Source of the DNA: a bacterium
Lineage (GTDB): Bacteria > Electryoneota > RPQS01
Length of the DNA: 64,000 nucleotides
Reading direction: 5' to 3'
Assembly: GCA_036504735.1 (NCBI GenBank)
Contig: DASXUQ010000019.1
Coordinates: 1 to 64,000, forward strand
This document shows, piece by piece, positions 27,974-36,452 of this stretch. How positions within the stretch are numbered: position 1 is the stretch's first letter; each line of letters opens with the position of its first letter. Below the pieces are notes generated by a model. That model ran no database searches, was not told the origin of the DNA, and saw nothing but the letters and a program-made list of their open reading frames with translations. Made by a program: the position numbers and the translations under genes.

Positions 27974-28953
27974 GTTCTTCTTCCTTTCGGTTGACCGTGC
28001 GCTTCCATAGCATCCCGAAGCACTTGCCATACCCATTCAGCCTCAAGGTTCTTCCAGTACGCCTCGAAGCGGGTGTGCTGAACTGTACGTGTCCCGGCGC
28101 GGTCCTGACGTACTGCTTCCAGTCCGGGAATCAGTTCCGAGAAGGTATCGAGATGACCAAAGTATTCCATCGTCCGAAGCCGCTCGGCAGCCTCGAACTC
28201 CCGTATACAATCCACCCAAACGTCGCAATCGTGGATATCCCCAAGTTGCTCCTGCACGTCTTTGGCCGCTGTGAGCGCAGAACGCAGCGCATCCCCGAAG
28301 ACCGGTTCAAAGACTTCCATCGTATAGCGGAACCGCTTGGCGGCAATGCGCATGGCGTGATGCTCCGCCACAGCGCTCGCATCCACCACGTACGGTTCGT
28401 ATCGCAAGAGATGATCGAGACACGCGCTGATGCGCGCCGCCGCAAGGCGGCGGATACTCCCTTCCGGCTCAATCGCCGCCGGCACTTTTCCATCCGGCGC
28501 CAGATCGGAAAGCGCGTCCTTCATAGCCGCGGCGACATCGCTTTCCTCGAAGCGGTCTATAGCGCGGATGACCTTCGCCTGCAGCATCGAGCGATTTTGC
28601 GTCAGGCGAAGCCGCAGCCGTTCGACTCCGGGGCGAAGGAGCGGATCGCGCAGGCCGCTCGCGAACCCGGCAAGAAACGCAAGCTGAACATCGCAGTCCC
28701 GGGCTGCGCCAAGCGCCCTGGTCAGTTGGCGAACCGATTTGCGCCATGCGGCGAATTGCTTTTTCGGAAAACAGTCTTCGAAGAGATCGAGGGCCGCGCG
28801 CACCCGGCGGGCCGCGACCCGCATGCGATGAATGTGTTCACTGCCCTCCGCCGCTCTGACGCCTTCGCGTTCCTTGAGCAGGGCGCGCAGTTTCCTGCGG
28901 AGCACATCCGCCGCGAAACGGCACACGGACGGATCCGAAACGCGTCCGCTCAT
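27970..28953 (-). CDS. CHAD-domain protein
   Basis: 327 aa from the ATG at 28953, which overlaps the ppk stop codon by 4 bp; an in-frame ATG at 28992 is inside ppk and less likely. The helical CHAD domain is recognisable by basic repeats HIHRMRVAARRVRAALDLFE and EHHAMRIAAKRFRYTMEVF, i.e. two copies of the H-x-x-R-x-x-x-R-R-x-R motif. CHAD proteins bind polyphosphate through these conserved basic residues and localise to polyphosphate granules. The position between ppk and two phosphatases supports that role. Confidence 0.92.
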   Translation of the reverse strand: MSGRVSDPSVCRFAADVLRRKLRALLKEREGVRAAEGSEHIHRMRVAARRVRAALDLFEDCFPKKQFAAWRKSVRQLTRALGAARDCDVQLAFLAGFASGLRDPLLRPGVERLRLRLTQNRSMLQAKVIRAIDRFEESDVAAAMKDALSDLAPDGKVPAAIEPEGSIRRLAAARISACLDHLLRYEPYVVDASAVAEHHAMRIAAKRFRYTMEVFEPVFGDALRSALTAAKDVQEQLGDIHDCDVWVDCIREFEAAERLRTMEYFGHLDTFSELIPGLEAVRQDRAGTRTVQHTRFEAYWKNLEAEWVWQVLRDAMEAHGQPKGRRT

Positions 28954-31154
28954 GAGGATGGGCCCAGCGCGCGGAAATGTTCCAGCATCCATGCCTGCGA
29001 GTCCAGCGGAGTATCCTCCGCCGCGGGAGTTACGCGCCGGTAAGATCCGTCGGGCAGGAGGCGGCGCGCCTTCACATTATCGCCAAGATGCGTGCGCAGG
29101 ATCGTGTTAAGCACAAGACTCTTAAGGGCCGGGTCCTGCACCGGGAAAAGGACTTCAATGCGGCGTTCGAGGTTGCGTGGCATGAGATCGGCGCTGCCGG
29201 TCAGGATTTCGTCGCTGCCGCCGTTAGCGAAATAGTAGATGCGGACATGCTCCAGAAAGCGTCCGACGATGGATGTGACGGTGATGGTTTCGCTAACCCC
29301 GGGAATGCCGGGCCGGAGGCAGCAGATGCCCCGCACTTGAAGGTCAATGCGGACACCGGCCTGCGATGCGCGATAGAGAGCCTGAATGCAGCGGCGGTCC
29401 ACCAGCGCATTCATCTTGAAGGCAAGGTATCCTCCGCCCTGCGCCTGATGCACGGCGATTTCGCGTTCGATGCGGGCGATAAGTTCCTTGCGCATTTTCC
29501 CGGGGGCCACCAGTAATTTGCCGTAGGTCTCTTTGCGGGAATAGCCGGTGAGGGCGTTGAAGAGGTCCGTCATTTCCTCGCCGAATTCTTCATCGGCGGT
29601 GAGAAGCCCCAAGTCGGTATACACGCGGCTGGTCGAGGTGTTGTAATTGCCGGTGCTCATGTGAACATAGCGGCGGATGCCATCGTCCTCGCGCCTGACC
29701 ACGAGGCACATTTTGGCGTGCGTTTTAAGTCCGATTACGCCATAGACCACATGTACGCCCGCCTGTTCCAGCGCCCGCGCCCAGGCGATATTATTCTCTT
29801 CGTCGAAGCGCGCCTTCAGTTCCACCAGCACGGCGACCTGCTTGCCGTTTTCCCGGGCTTCCATCAGGGCGTCCACGATGGGCGATTTAGGTCCGACGCG
29901 GTAAAGGGTTAACTTGATGGCAAGAACCTGGGGGTCGCGCGCGGCTTCGCGAACAAAATCCACGACCGGAGTGAAGCTGTTGTACGGATGATAGAACAAA
30001 ACATCCTGGCTTCGCACCGCATCGAAAATATTTCCGTCATCACTCAGGGGCAGGGGCAGAGACGGCACAAACGGCGTATCCTTCAACTCAGGGCGTTCGA
30101 GCTTCATGAGCTGCATGAGGTCGGACATGCCGATCAGGCCTTTCACGGTGTAGACCTGCATCTCTTCGATCTCGAGGTTTTCGACGAGGATTTTGCGGAT
30201 GCGGTCGGGCGTGGCGATATCCAGTTCGAGCCGCACTTCAGGACCGAAGGTCCGTTGATCCACGCTTTCTTCGATGGTGGTAAGCAGATCCTCCGCGTCA
30301 TCTTCCACGATTTCGAAATCGGCGTCGCGCGTGATGCGAAAAGAGAACGTGTCGACAACATCCAGGCCCGGGAAGAGACCGTCGAGATTGGCGGCAATCA
30401 GGTCCTCGAGCCAAATGAAATCGGCGGTTGCCGTAACATCGGATTCATCATCCTTCGGAATCGGCACGAGACGGGGAAATGTGTCCGGGACCTTCAGGCG
30501 GGCGAAGCGCTCTCCCCGTTCGGGATCATTGACCACCACGGCAAGATTCAGACTCAAATTGGAGATGTGCGGAAACGGATGTCCGGGATCGAATGCCAGA
30601 GGAGTCAGAACCGGATAGATTTCTTCCTGAAAGTAGTGTTTCAGCCGATGGCGTTGAGCCGGTGAAAGCTCATGGTCATGCAGGACGCGAATTCCTCTGC
30701 CGTTCAACTTCGGCAGCAAGTCGTCGTACCAGCAGTTGGCCTGCCGTTCATACATCACTTCAACCGTCTGGCGAATCGCCGCCAGTTGTTCGGCGGGCGT
30801 CATACCGTCGGAGGAGAGTTCAACGATCCGCGCGGCAAGTTGCCGTCGTAAGCCCGACACCCTCACCATGAAGAACTCATCGAGATTGTTGGCGAAGATC
30901 GCCAGAAACTTCACACGCTCGAGCAGCGGGTGAGACATGTCCATCGCTTCTTCGAACACGCGCCAATTGAACTGGAGCCAGCTCAACTCGCGGTTGATGA
31001 ATAGCTTGGGATCGTCAAGATTGCGGGCCGGAGACGAAACCGCAGTCGACGCATGCGAAGGGTCAGAGCCATTGCCGGCGGCCTGGGCAGACTTCGACGC
31101 AGGGGTATCGGTTCGGGCGACATCCGAAGGAAGGTCGTAGATCGAGGGGTCCAA
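28950..31154 (-). CDS. ppk: Polyphosphate kinase 1
   Basis: 734 aa including an extra 45-residue Ser/Ala-rich N-terminal segment before the conserved start LFINRELSWLQFNWRV. All four PPK1 domains are present; the phosphorylated histidine is H479 in LKTHAKMCLVV, followed by YVHMSTGNYN. It makes polyphosphate reversibly from ATP. The start codon is TTG (31152-31154), preceded in frame by TAA six bases upstream, and no good ribosome binding site is visible; I found no better in-frame start before the conserved region. First gene of the ppk-CHAD-MPE/HD-ppx operon. Confidence 0.95.
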   Translation of the reverse strand: MDPSIYDLPSDVARTDTPASKSAQAAGNGSDPSHASTAVSSPARNLDDPKLFINRELSWLQFNWRVFEEAMDMSHPLLERVKFLAIFANNLDEFFMVRVSGLRRQLAARIVELSSDGMTPAEQLAAIRQTVEVMYERQANCWYDDLLPKLNGRGIRVLHDHELSPAQRHRLKHYFQEEIYPVLTPLAFDPGHPFPHISNLSLNLAVVVNDPERGERFARLKVPDTFPRLVPIPKDDESDVTATADFIWLEDLIAANLDGLFPGLDVVDTFSFRITRDADFEIVEDDAEDLLTTIEESVDQRTFGPEVRLELDIATPDRIRKILVENLEIEEMQVYTVKGLIGMSDLMQLMKLERPELKDTPFVPSLPLPLSDDGNIFDAVRSQDVLFYHPYNSFTPVVDFVREAARDPQVLAIKLTLYRVGPKSPIVDALMEARENGKQVAVLVELKARFDEENNIAWARALEQAGVHVVYGVIGLKTHAKMCLVVRREDDGIRRYVHMSTGNYNTSTSRVYTDLGLLTADEEFGEEMTDLFNALTGYSRKETYGKLLVAPGKMRKELIARIEREIAVHQAQGGGYLAFKMNALVDRRCIQALYRASQAGVRIDLQVRGICCLRPGIPGVSETITVTSIVGRFLEHVRIYYFANGGSDEILTGSADLMPRNLERRIEVLFPVQDPALKSLVLNTILRTHLGDNVKARRLLPDGSYRRVTPAAEDTPLDSQAWMLEHFRALGPSS

Positions 31155-31522
31155 TTGTTACGATTGTGTTAAGACAAATGCATATTCAGACATCGCATAA
31201 GGTAATATCTGCAAGGGGAAAAATCAAGATCATTGGAGCAATAGCCAATCATCCGATCCGAAATCGTCCCGAAACATGGTCTCCGAATAGATCTAAATGT
31301 ACGTTAAGGTGACGGCTGTAATAAGCATGCCTCTGATGCAGATTCGGCTGGGAGGCTACAGCAGGCGATCATGGCGAGCGGTGTGCCTCTGGGAAGCACG
31401 CTAACGGACGTCTCTATCCGAATGCGACCACGACGTGGGTCACACCAGAATTGTCCCGAAGAAGCAGGGGCCGGCCCCACGTTCCGGAGCCGGCCCCTTG
31501 TGCTACTGCTCAACAGGTCAAG
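31155..31522. other. Intergenic region upstream of ppk
   Basis: Contains the ppk promoter region and, at 31156-31173, two near-identical 7-mers (TGTTACG and TGTTAAG) four bases apart, an 11-bp direct-repeat spacing like that of a Pho box. The far end holds the hairpin at 31467-31497. No gene is supported. Confidence 0.5.
31467..31497. terminator. GC-rich terminator hairpin
   Basis: Perfect 9-bp arms (31467-31475, 31489-31497) around a 13-base loop, lying 26 bases beyond the stop of the large minus-strand gene that ends at 31523. Confidence 0.75.
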
Positions 31523-34500
31523 TTATCGCAGAAGAACGACGCGCTTGATCTGGTTCATCTTTCCGTCCACCTTCGCGGAAATGAAGTACATACCGCTGGA
31601 CAACATGTGGGCATCAAACCCAACGTTGTGATAACCGGCGGCCATGCGGCCATTGACGAGGGTCATGACCTGCTCACCGAGGGTATTGAACACGACCACT
31701 TTCAGCGTCGAGGCTTCGGGCAGTCCGATGCGAATCGTCGTTGTCGGGTTGAACGGATTCGGATACGAACTGACGATTGAGTACTCGGACGGAAGTGCCG
31801 GGTCCTGGCCATGCGTACCCAGCGCGCCGAATACGGCGGAGATATGGACGACCGTGGGGGCGTCCACCGCGTAGTCGAACGTAATGGTGTGGTTCTGGAC
31901 CAGGTCGAACGTCTCGCCGTTCACAGACGCCGTGGCGCGGAATCCCGCGGGTACGGAGTATTGCGCCAACGCCTCCACGTCGAACGTCATGGTAACGGTG
32001 CCGCTTTCAGAGGCATTCACGACGAAGTCCCACGAGTCGGACATCCGGTCAGGAGTATACGGCGCACGGATATCCGTGACGAAGTAGCGGCCGAAGGGCG
32101 AACCCCAATTCTGTCCATCCACCACCGCACGAACGAAGTTTCCGGACGGCGGCAGCGGAGGCTCGGTGACGTCGATGCCGTTGTCCCAGAGGGACGTCGC
32201 ACCGTTCCGGCAACCGAAGCCGGAGAGGGTGTTGTGCATTGAACCCAGCGACATCGTGATCGGAACCATCCAGTCGCCATTGAAGTCGTCGAGATGGGTA
32301 ACGGGGCGGCCATCGGCATTGGGCAAACGATGAGGACGGAAGCCGTCTACCGCGGTCGAGTCACGGCGGGTCCGCATCTTCAGAGTTCCGGTATAGGCGC
32401 TTCCGGTCACGAGGACGTAGCCCTTACCCGGTTCGAGGTTATCGGTCGGCGAAATCGTCGTGGTGAAATCACCGGATGCATTGTCGAATCCTACGAAGGA
32501 CGTCGGATCGATCCAGATGCTGGCGTCGCCGCCCTTATCCGCGGTCGTGGTGACATCCGCCCACGTGTACGTGGTGGTGAAATTGTCCACGGAGAACATC
32601 CAGTCATCGGCCTGCAGATGATTGCCGCCGAGGTCTTCGTTACGCACGGAGGAACCGATCAGGTTCGGCGCACCGGCATCGAAGGTGAGGTCCACATCGG
32701 CTGTGGCATCGGCGATTGTGCCCTTGACTTTGCCGAGACCGGAGTTGCCGGCGGCAGCGGTATTATCTTCGTACAGTACGAGGAAGTAACCCTTGGCAAT
32801 CGTCATCGAGGACGGCTGGGTGTAGCCGTTGCCCAAGGAGTAACCGAATACGGTGAAGCCACCGGCGATACCGCTGTCGTTACCCGTATGGGTGGTGAAG
32901 ACTTCCGCGGGAAGGCTGGCGACAGGACTCAGGGGAAGCGAAATCAGGTTCCAACCCGCCGGATAGTCGCCGGTGAAGTTGAAGACGTCGGGAACCAGCT
33001 TGAAGTTGACATACATCGTATCGATGTTGCCCGCCCAGTCTTCCGTAATATAGCGTAACTGCGCGTTGTTCAGAATCGCATTCGGGCTGCCGGAGAACAG
33101 GGCCCAATCGTCCGTGTAGGGCACCCAGTCGTGGGTCAGGTTCGCGTTGGCGATTCCATTGGTCGGATTGTCCGGCGTCGCAGGCATGACCGGCATGTTG
33201 TTCAGCGTCGTAAAATTCTCACGCGGATTGTTCGCCACAGGGCCGGTTGAATCCGGCAGGGGTGAGAAGGCGATGATGGTGCGGCGAACGGGACAGGTAT
33301 TGTCCACAGAGACCGTCAGCGTCGTCTTGCTGTTGCGTGAGATTTCGGAGGTGCTATCCGCGGCCGGCATCAGGGGGGTTACGACGGGCGGAGTCTTGTC
33401 GCCGATCAGCAGGGCAAAGGTCCGGGTCTGGGGAGCGCCCGTCGTACCCGTGGAGAGGTATTTGAACTCCTTGTTGGCCGTGGAAGCGCCCAGCACGTTC
33501 TGGTAATCCGTTCCATTCCAGAAGATGACCGGCCAGACATCGGGGTTGTGCGTCGAGTCATCGAATGAGAACGTCACAGAGTCGGATTGATCGGTTTTCG
33601 TCTGAATGGTGAACACGTATGAAGCCGAGTCGAGGCTCTTGCCTTCGTAGTTACGGAAATCCGCGGACAGTTTCTTACGGAAACCGGAGAGGCCGCTCTC
33701 GTAGAAATAGGTCTGGATGTAGTTGTTACCCAGCACCGGCGGTTCGGGGACGTCGAACGCATCGAAGGTATCGCAGGCGGCCGCATTGAAGCCGGCGACG
33801 TTGCCATTGTCATAGTACGGAGTTGTCGAGGCCACGTTGCTGTTCAACATGATGTAGAACGCATCCGGGGGCATCGGCGGGCTGAGAAATCTCCAGCCAC
33901 CGGGGGCTTGATTGCAGGATCTCTCGTAGGTCGTGTCGACCTGCGCCTTCACCTTCCAGTAGTACATCGTCCCGAGGGGCAGAGCGGTGCCGAAGGTGTA
34001 GGCGTTGGTTGCGATATTGGACACCACGGTGGGCGTTGTGAAGCTTGCGTCCGTGGCATAGGTCAATTCATAATGAACAGTCCCGCCGAATACGGCATCC
34101 GTCGAGGCTTGCCAATGCAAGGTCGGGGTCGTGGTGTTGACGGTGCTGCTGTCCGCGGGCGATGTTAAGTCAAAGGCGGTCGGCGGAGCAGGCGGCGTAA
34201 TGAATCTCCATCCATTGGGGGACTGGGTACAGGCCTGTTCATACCCTGTGCCGTCCTGAGCCTTCACCTTCCAATAGTACATCGTGGCAAACGGCAAATC
34301 CGCGCCGAAGGTGTAGGAGTTGGTCGCGATATTGGACACCACGGTGGGCGTTGTGAAGCTTGCGTCCGTAGCATAGGTCAATTCGTAATGAACCGTATAG
34401 CCCAGCAGCGTATCCGTGGACGCTTCCCAGTTCAGGGTCGGCGTCACACTGGTAAGCAGTGCGCTGTCCGCCGGCGCGGTCAGATTGAAGGCCGTAGGAT

Positions 34501-35740
34501 TGGGGTTGGTCTGCAATTGCGGAACGTTGAAGAGCCAGAAGACGGCGTCGATGGATGCACTGGCATCGTTGCCAACGCCCGCGACGAGAATCGTCGAGTC
34601 GGCCTGGACTCTCACGAAGTTGCCGATGTCGCCGGTGCGACCGGAATCGTATGTATTTACCCAATCCATAACAAAGGCATGACCGTTATCCTGAATTTCC
34701 GTCAGATAAAGATCGTTTCCTTTACGGCCAGTCACCACTATGTTGCCGTTCGCCATAATATCAGCATCAAAGAATTCGACGTCGGTGTCGGCGGTGGTGA
34801 ATTCATAGCCGTCGACCAACGTGCCTGTCGTAGCCGAGATCTTTGCGATATAGCCTCTGCGTCCGGTACCGGTGCCACACGCACCGATCAGGATGAGTTT
34901 TCCGCTCGCATCCTTGCGGATAACGCGGATAACATCGTCGTTACCCGTTCCGGCGGCACCGGAGAGAGTAAAACCGGCGACCGAGGATCCGTCGACAATT
35001 TTGATCAGTCTGACGTAGATGTCGTTGTTCGCGCCGGACTTGGTGCGACCGCCGATGGCGACGATGGAGTCGTTGACCTGGCAAATCGCGTAGCCTTCGT
35101 CCTCATTCGCGGACCCGATCATGACCATTCGATCCGCAGCGATCACGGAGCTGCCGATGGTCGCGCGTACATAGTACATATCGCCGGCGCCGGCGTTCCC
35201 CGCTTGAGCGCTGAAGCCGACCATAGCCAGTTTGCCGTTGTACGCGGAGCCGGTGAGTTCGATCACATTATTCAGTCGCGTAAGCGTGCTGGTCGAGCCC
35301 AGAGTCTGCAAGTTGGCCACGGCAGTGCCGATGGCCGTACGCACAAAAATCGAACCGCGCGTTTCTATTCCACTGATCGTCTTTTGACCGACCAGCACGG
35401 AGTTGCCGTTGGTAAGGAAGCGGCCGCCGTTCATGTCAAAGTGCGCCGTGGTGCCATCGGAGAACGTTGTGGCACTGGTGGCGCCCGATGAGGGGACAAG
35501 GGCAAAGAATGCTCCGGCCCGCTGAGACGCGATGACGCTTTGACCAAGGAAATTGTAGCTGTTGGCATTGATCCTGGTCCCGAAGACAGCCGTCTGTTTG
35601 GTGCCTGCGGCACCGTGCAATCGCGGCCAGTTTGTTGCCACCGTCGGGGCAACGCGATTATCCGCCTTTGCAATTCCGACCACAAAAAATAGAGAACTCA
35701 TGAGCACAAGTGCCAATGACTTCACCGATTGTCTTAACAT
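31523..35740 (-). CDS. Large secreted protein, FnIII-like repeats, sorting domain
   Basis: 1405 aa. Signal peptide (about 1-26, ...FVVGIAKA), an N-terminal propeller-like region of short repeats (about 40-400), then two fibronectin-III-like domains of the type 'F.LTSPADSS.V....PTLHWQASTD....VHYELTYATD' (about residues 415-620) that are almost identical in DNA too (33960-34080 and 34270-34395). A long middle region has no clear family. The C-terminus is a Por-type sorting domain: SSYPNPFNPTTTIRIGLP, then SSGMYFISAKVDGK and a VVLLR end. Expected to be exported and attached to the cell surface. Function unknown; the architecture resembles adhesins or surface-layer-associated proteins. Confidence 0.82.
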   Translation of the reverse strand: MLRQSVKSLALVLMSSLFFVVGIAKADNRVAPTVATNWPRLHGAAGTKQTAVFGTRINANSYNFLGQSVIASQRAGAFFALVPSSGATSATTFSDGTTAHFDMNGGRFLTNGNSVLVGQKTISGIETRGSIFVRTAIGTAVANLQTLGSTSTLTRLNNVIELTGSAYNGKLAMVGFSAQAGNAGAGDMYYVRATIGSSVIAADRMVMIGSANEDEGYAICQVNDSIVAIGGRTKSGANNDIYVRLIKIVDGSSVAGFTLSGAAGTGNDDVIRVIRKDASGKLILIGACGTGTGRRGYIAKISATTGTLVDGYEFTTADTDVEFFDADIMANGNIVVTGRKGNDLYLTEIQDNGHAFVMDWVNTYDSGRTGDIGNFVRVQADSTILVAGVGNDASASIDAVFWLFNVPQLQTNPNPTAFNLTAPADSALLTSVTPTLNWEASTDTLLGYTVHYELTYATDASFTTPTVVSNIATNSYTFGADLPFATMYYWKVKAQDGTGYEQACTQSPNGWRFITPPAPPTAFDLTSPADSSTVNTTTPTLHWQASTDAVFGGTVHYELTYATDASFTTPTVVSNIATNAYTFGTALPLGTMYYWKVKAQVDTTYERSCNQAPGGWRFLSPPMPPDAFYIMLNSNVASTTPYYDNGNVAGFNAAACDTFDAFDVPEPPVLGNNYIQTYFYESGLSGFRKKLSADFRNYEGKSLDSASYVFTIQTKTDQSDSVTFSFDDSTHNPDVWPVIFWNGTDYQNVLGASTANKEFKYLSTGTTGAPQTRTFALLIGDKTPPVVTPLMPAADSTSEISRNSKTTLTVSVDNTCPVRRTIIAFSPLPDSTGPVANNPRENFTTLNNMPVMPATPDNPTNGIANANLTHDWVPYTDDWALFSGSPNAILNNAQLRYITEDWAGNIDTMYVNFKLVPDVFNFTGDYPAGWNLISLPLSPVASLPAEVFTTHTGNDSGIAGGFTVFGYSLGNGYTQPSSMTIAKGYFLVLYEDNTAAAGNSGLGKVKGTIADATADVDLTFDAGAPNLIGSSVRNEDLGGNHLQADDWMFSVDNFTTTYTWADVTTTADKGGDASIWIDPTSFVGFDNASGDFTTTISPTDNLEPGKGYVLVTGSAYTGTLKMRTRRDSTAVDGFRPHRLPNADGRPVTHLDDFNGDWMVPITMSLGSMHNTLSGFGCRNGATSLWDNGIDVTEPPLPPSGNFVRAVVDGQNWGSPFGRYFVTDIRAPYTPDRMSDSWDFVVNASESGTVTMTFDVEALAQYSVPAGFRATASVNGETFDLVQNHTITFDYAVDAPTVVHISAVFGALGTHGQDPALPSEYSIVSSYPNPFNPTTTIRIGLPEASTLKVVVFNTLGEQVMTLVNGRMAAGYHNVGFDAHMLSSGMYFISAKVDGKMNQIKRVVLLR
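33955..34400 (-). repeat. Near-identical FnIII-coding direct repeat
   Basis: Two segments about 309 bases apart share long identity (GCGATATTGGACACCACGGT and the following GTGAAGCTTGCGTCCGT are the same in both). They encode the paired FnIII-like domains of the 1405-aa protein and reflect recent duplication or gene conversion. Confidence 0.75.
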
Positions 35741-36452
35741 CTTGACCTCTTTCCATTGGTTCGATTAGGTTGCCCCACGGATTGACAATTTCCCTTGGGC
35801 AATTTGTTCAGGTGATCATTTCAAGCTGAAAATGGTTGTCGGATACGAAAAACACCTGTCACCCGGGGGGGGGAAGCCCGCATTGGTCTTCCCATGCGTT
35901 GGAGCAGAAGAAATGACCGTGGAATGGGATGTTCTTTTCGCCATGCTCAGAGTCTGAGCATGGCAAGTGTATCACGTCGCTTATAGCGTGGCGATGTTCG
36001 GTCTTATAGGTGAGCTATAGTTTCCGAACAACGGGGTGCGCGTTTGTCTGATACCCTTTCCTGTCCGCACCTTGTTATAGATTTGGACAATGCAGGTCGA
36101 CGTGCGCGCGGGCAGACACAAAAAAAGACACAGCAATGAATCCAGAGGACTCAGCACTGTGCCTTGAACTCGCAGTTCTGTCTCACACTGCGCGGAAAGG
36201 CCCCCCGCCTCAAATCCGGGAACTCTTGGTTAGTTATCGGCTCACCATGTTGATACTTTAGTTGTCGCTGGGGATGGCGTGGATACAGGCACAGTGCCGG
36301 TTCGGCAATTCAAGTTCTATTCCTCGCCGCCACACCGCGTGGGTTTCGGCCCACCAACTCGCACAAAGTAAAAGCCTGCAAGTCATTAACTTACAGGCTT
36401 CTTTCTTGCTTGAACGACTGCCTTAGGTTGAGATACACATCCAAGGCTCAGG
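35741..36452. other. 712-base intergenic region with inverted repeat and hairpin
   Basis: No protein gene is supported. It contains an uninterrupted G9 tract (35865-35873), a perfect 11-bp inverted repeat 36154-36164/36287-36297 enclosing about 120 bases, smaller hairpins (for example GTGGG/CCCAC near 36340), and the terminator-family hairpin at 36370-36404. The long-range pairing could mark a structured RNA, but I cannot match it to tmRNA, RNase P RNA or 6S RNA. Confidence 0.5.
36370..36404. terminator. Hairpin, terminator-family copy D
   Basis: Arms AAAGCCTGCAAGT and ACTTACAGGCTT around CATTA, 48 bases downstream of the minus-strand C25-like gene. Nearly identical in sequence to copy C at 24924. 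Confidence 0.75.

Noticed and set aside
27991-29043. Long plus-strand open frames opposite the polyphosphate operon
   Set aside because: They are mirror frames of high-GC coding sequence; the minus-strand genes have clear families and overlapping starts and stops.
36100-36360. tmRNA or RNase P RNA
   Set aside because: No tRNA-like acceptor plus tag frame, and no RNase P conserved cores, on either strand.
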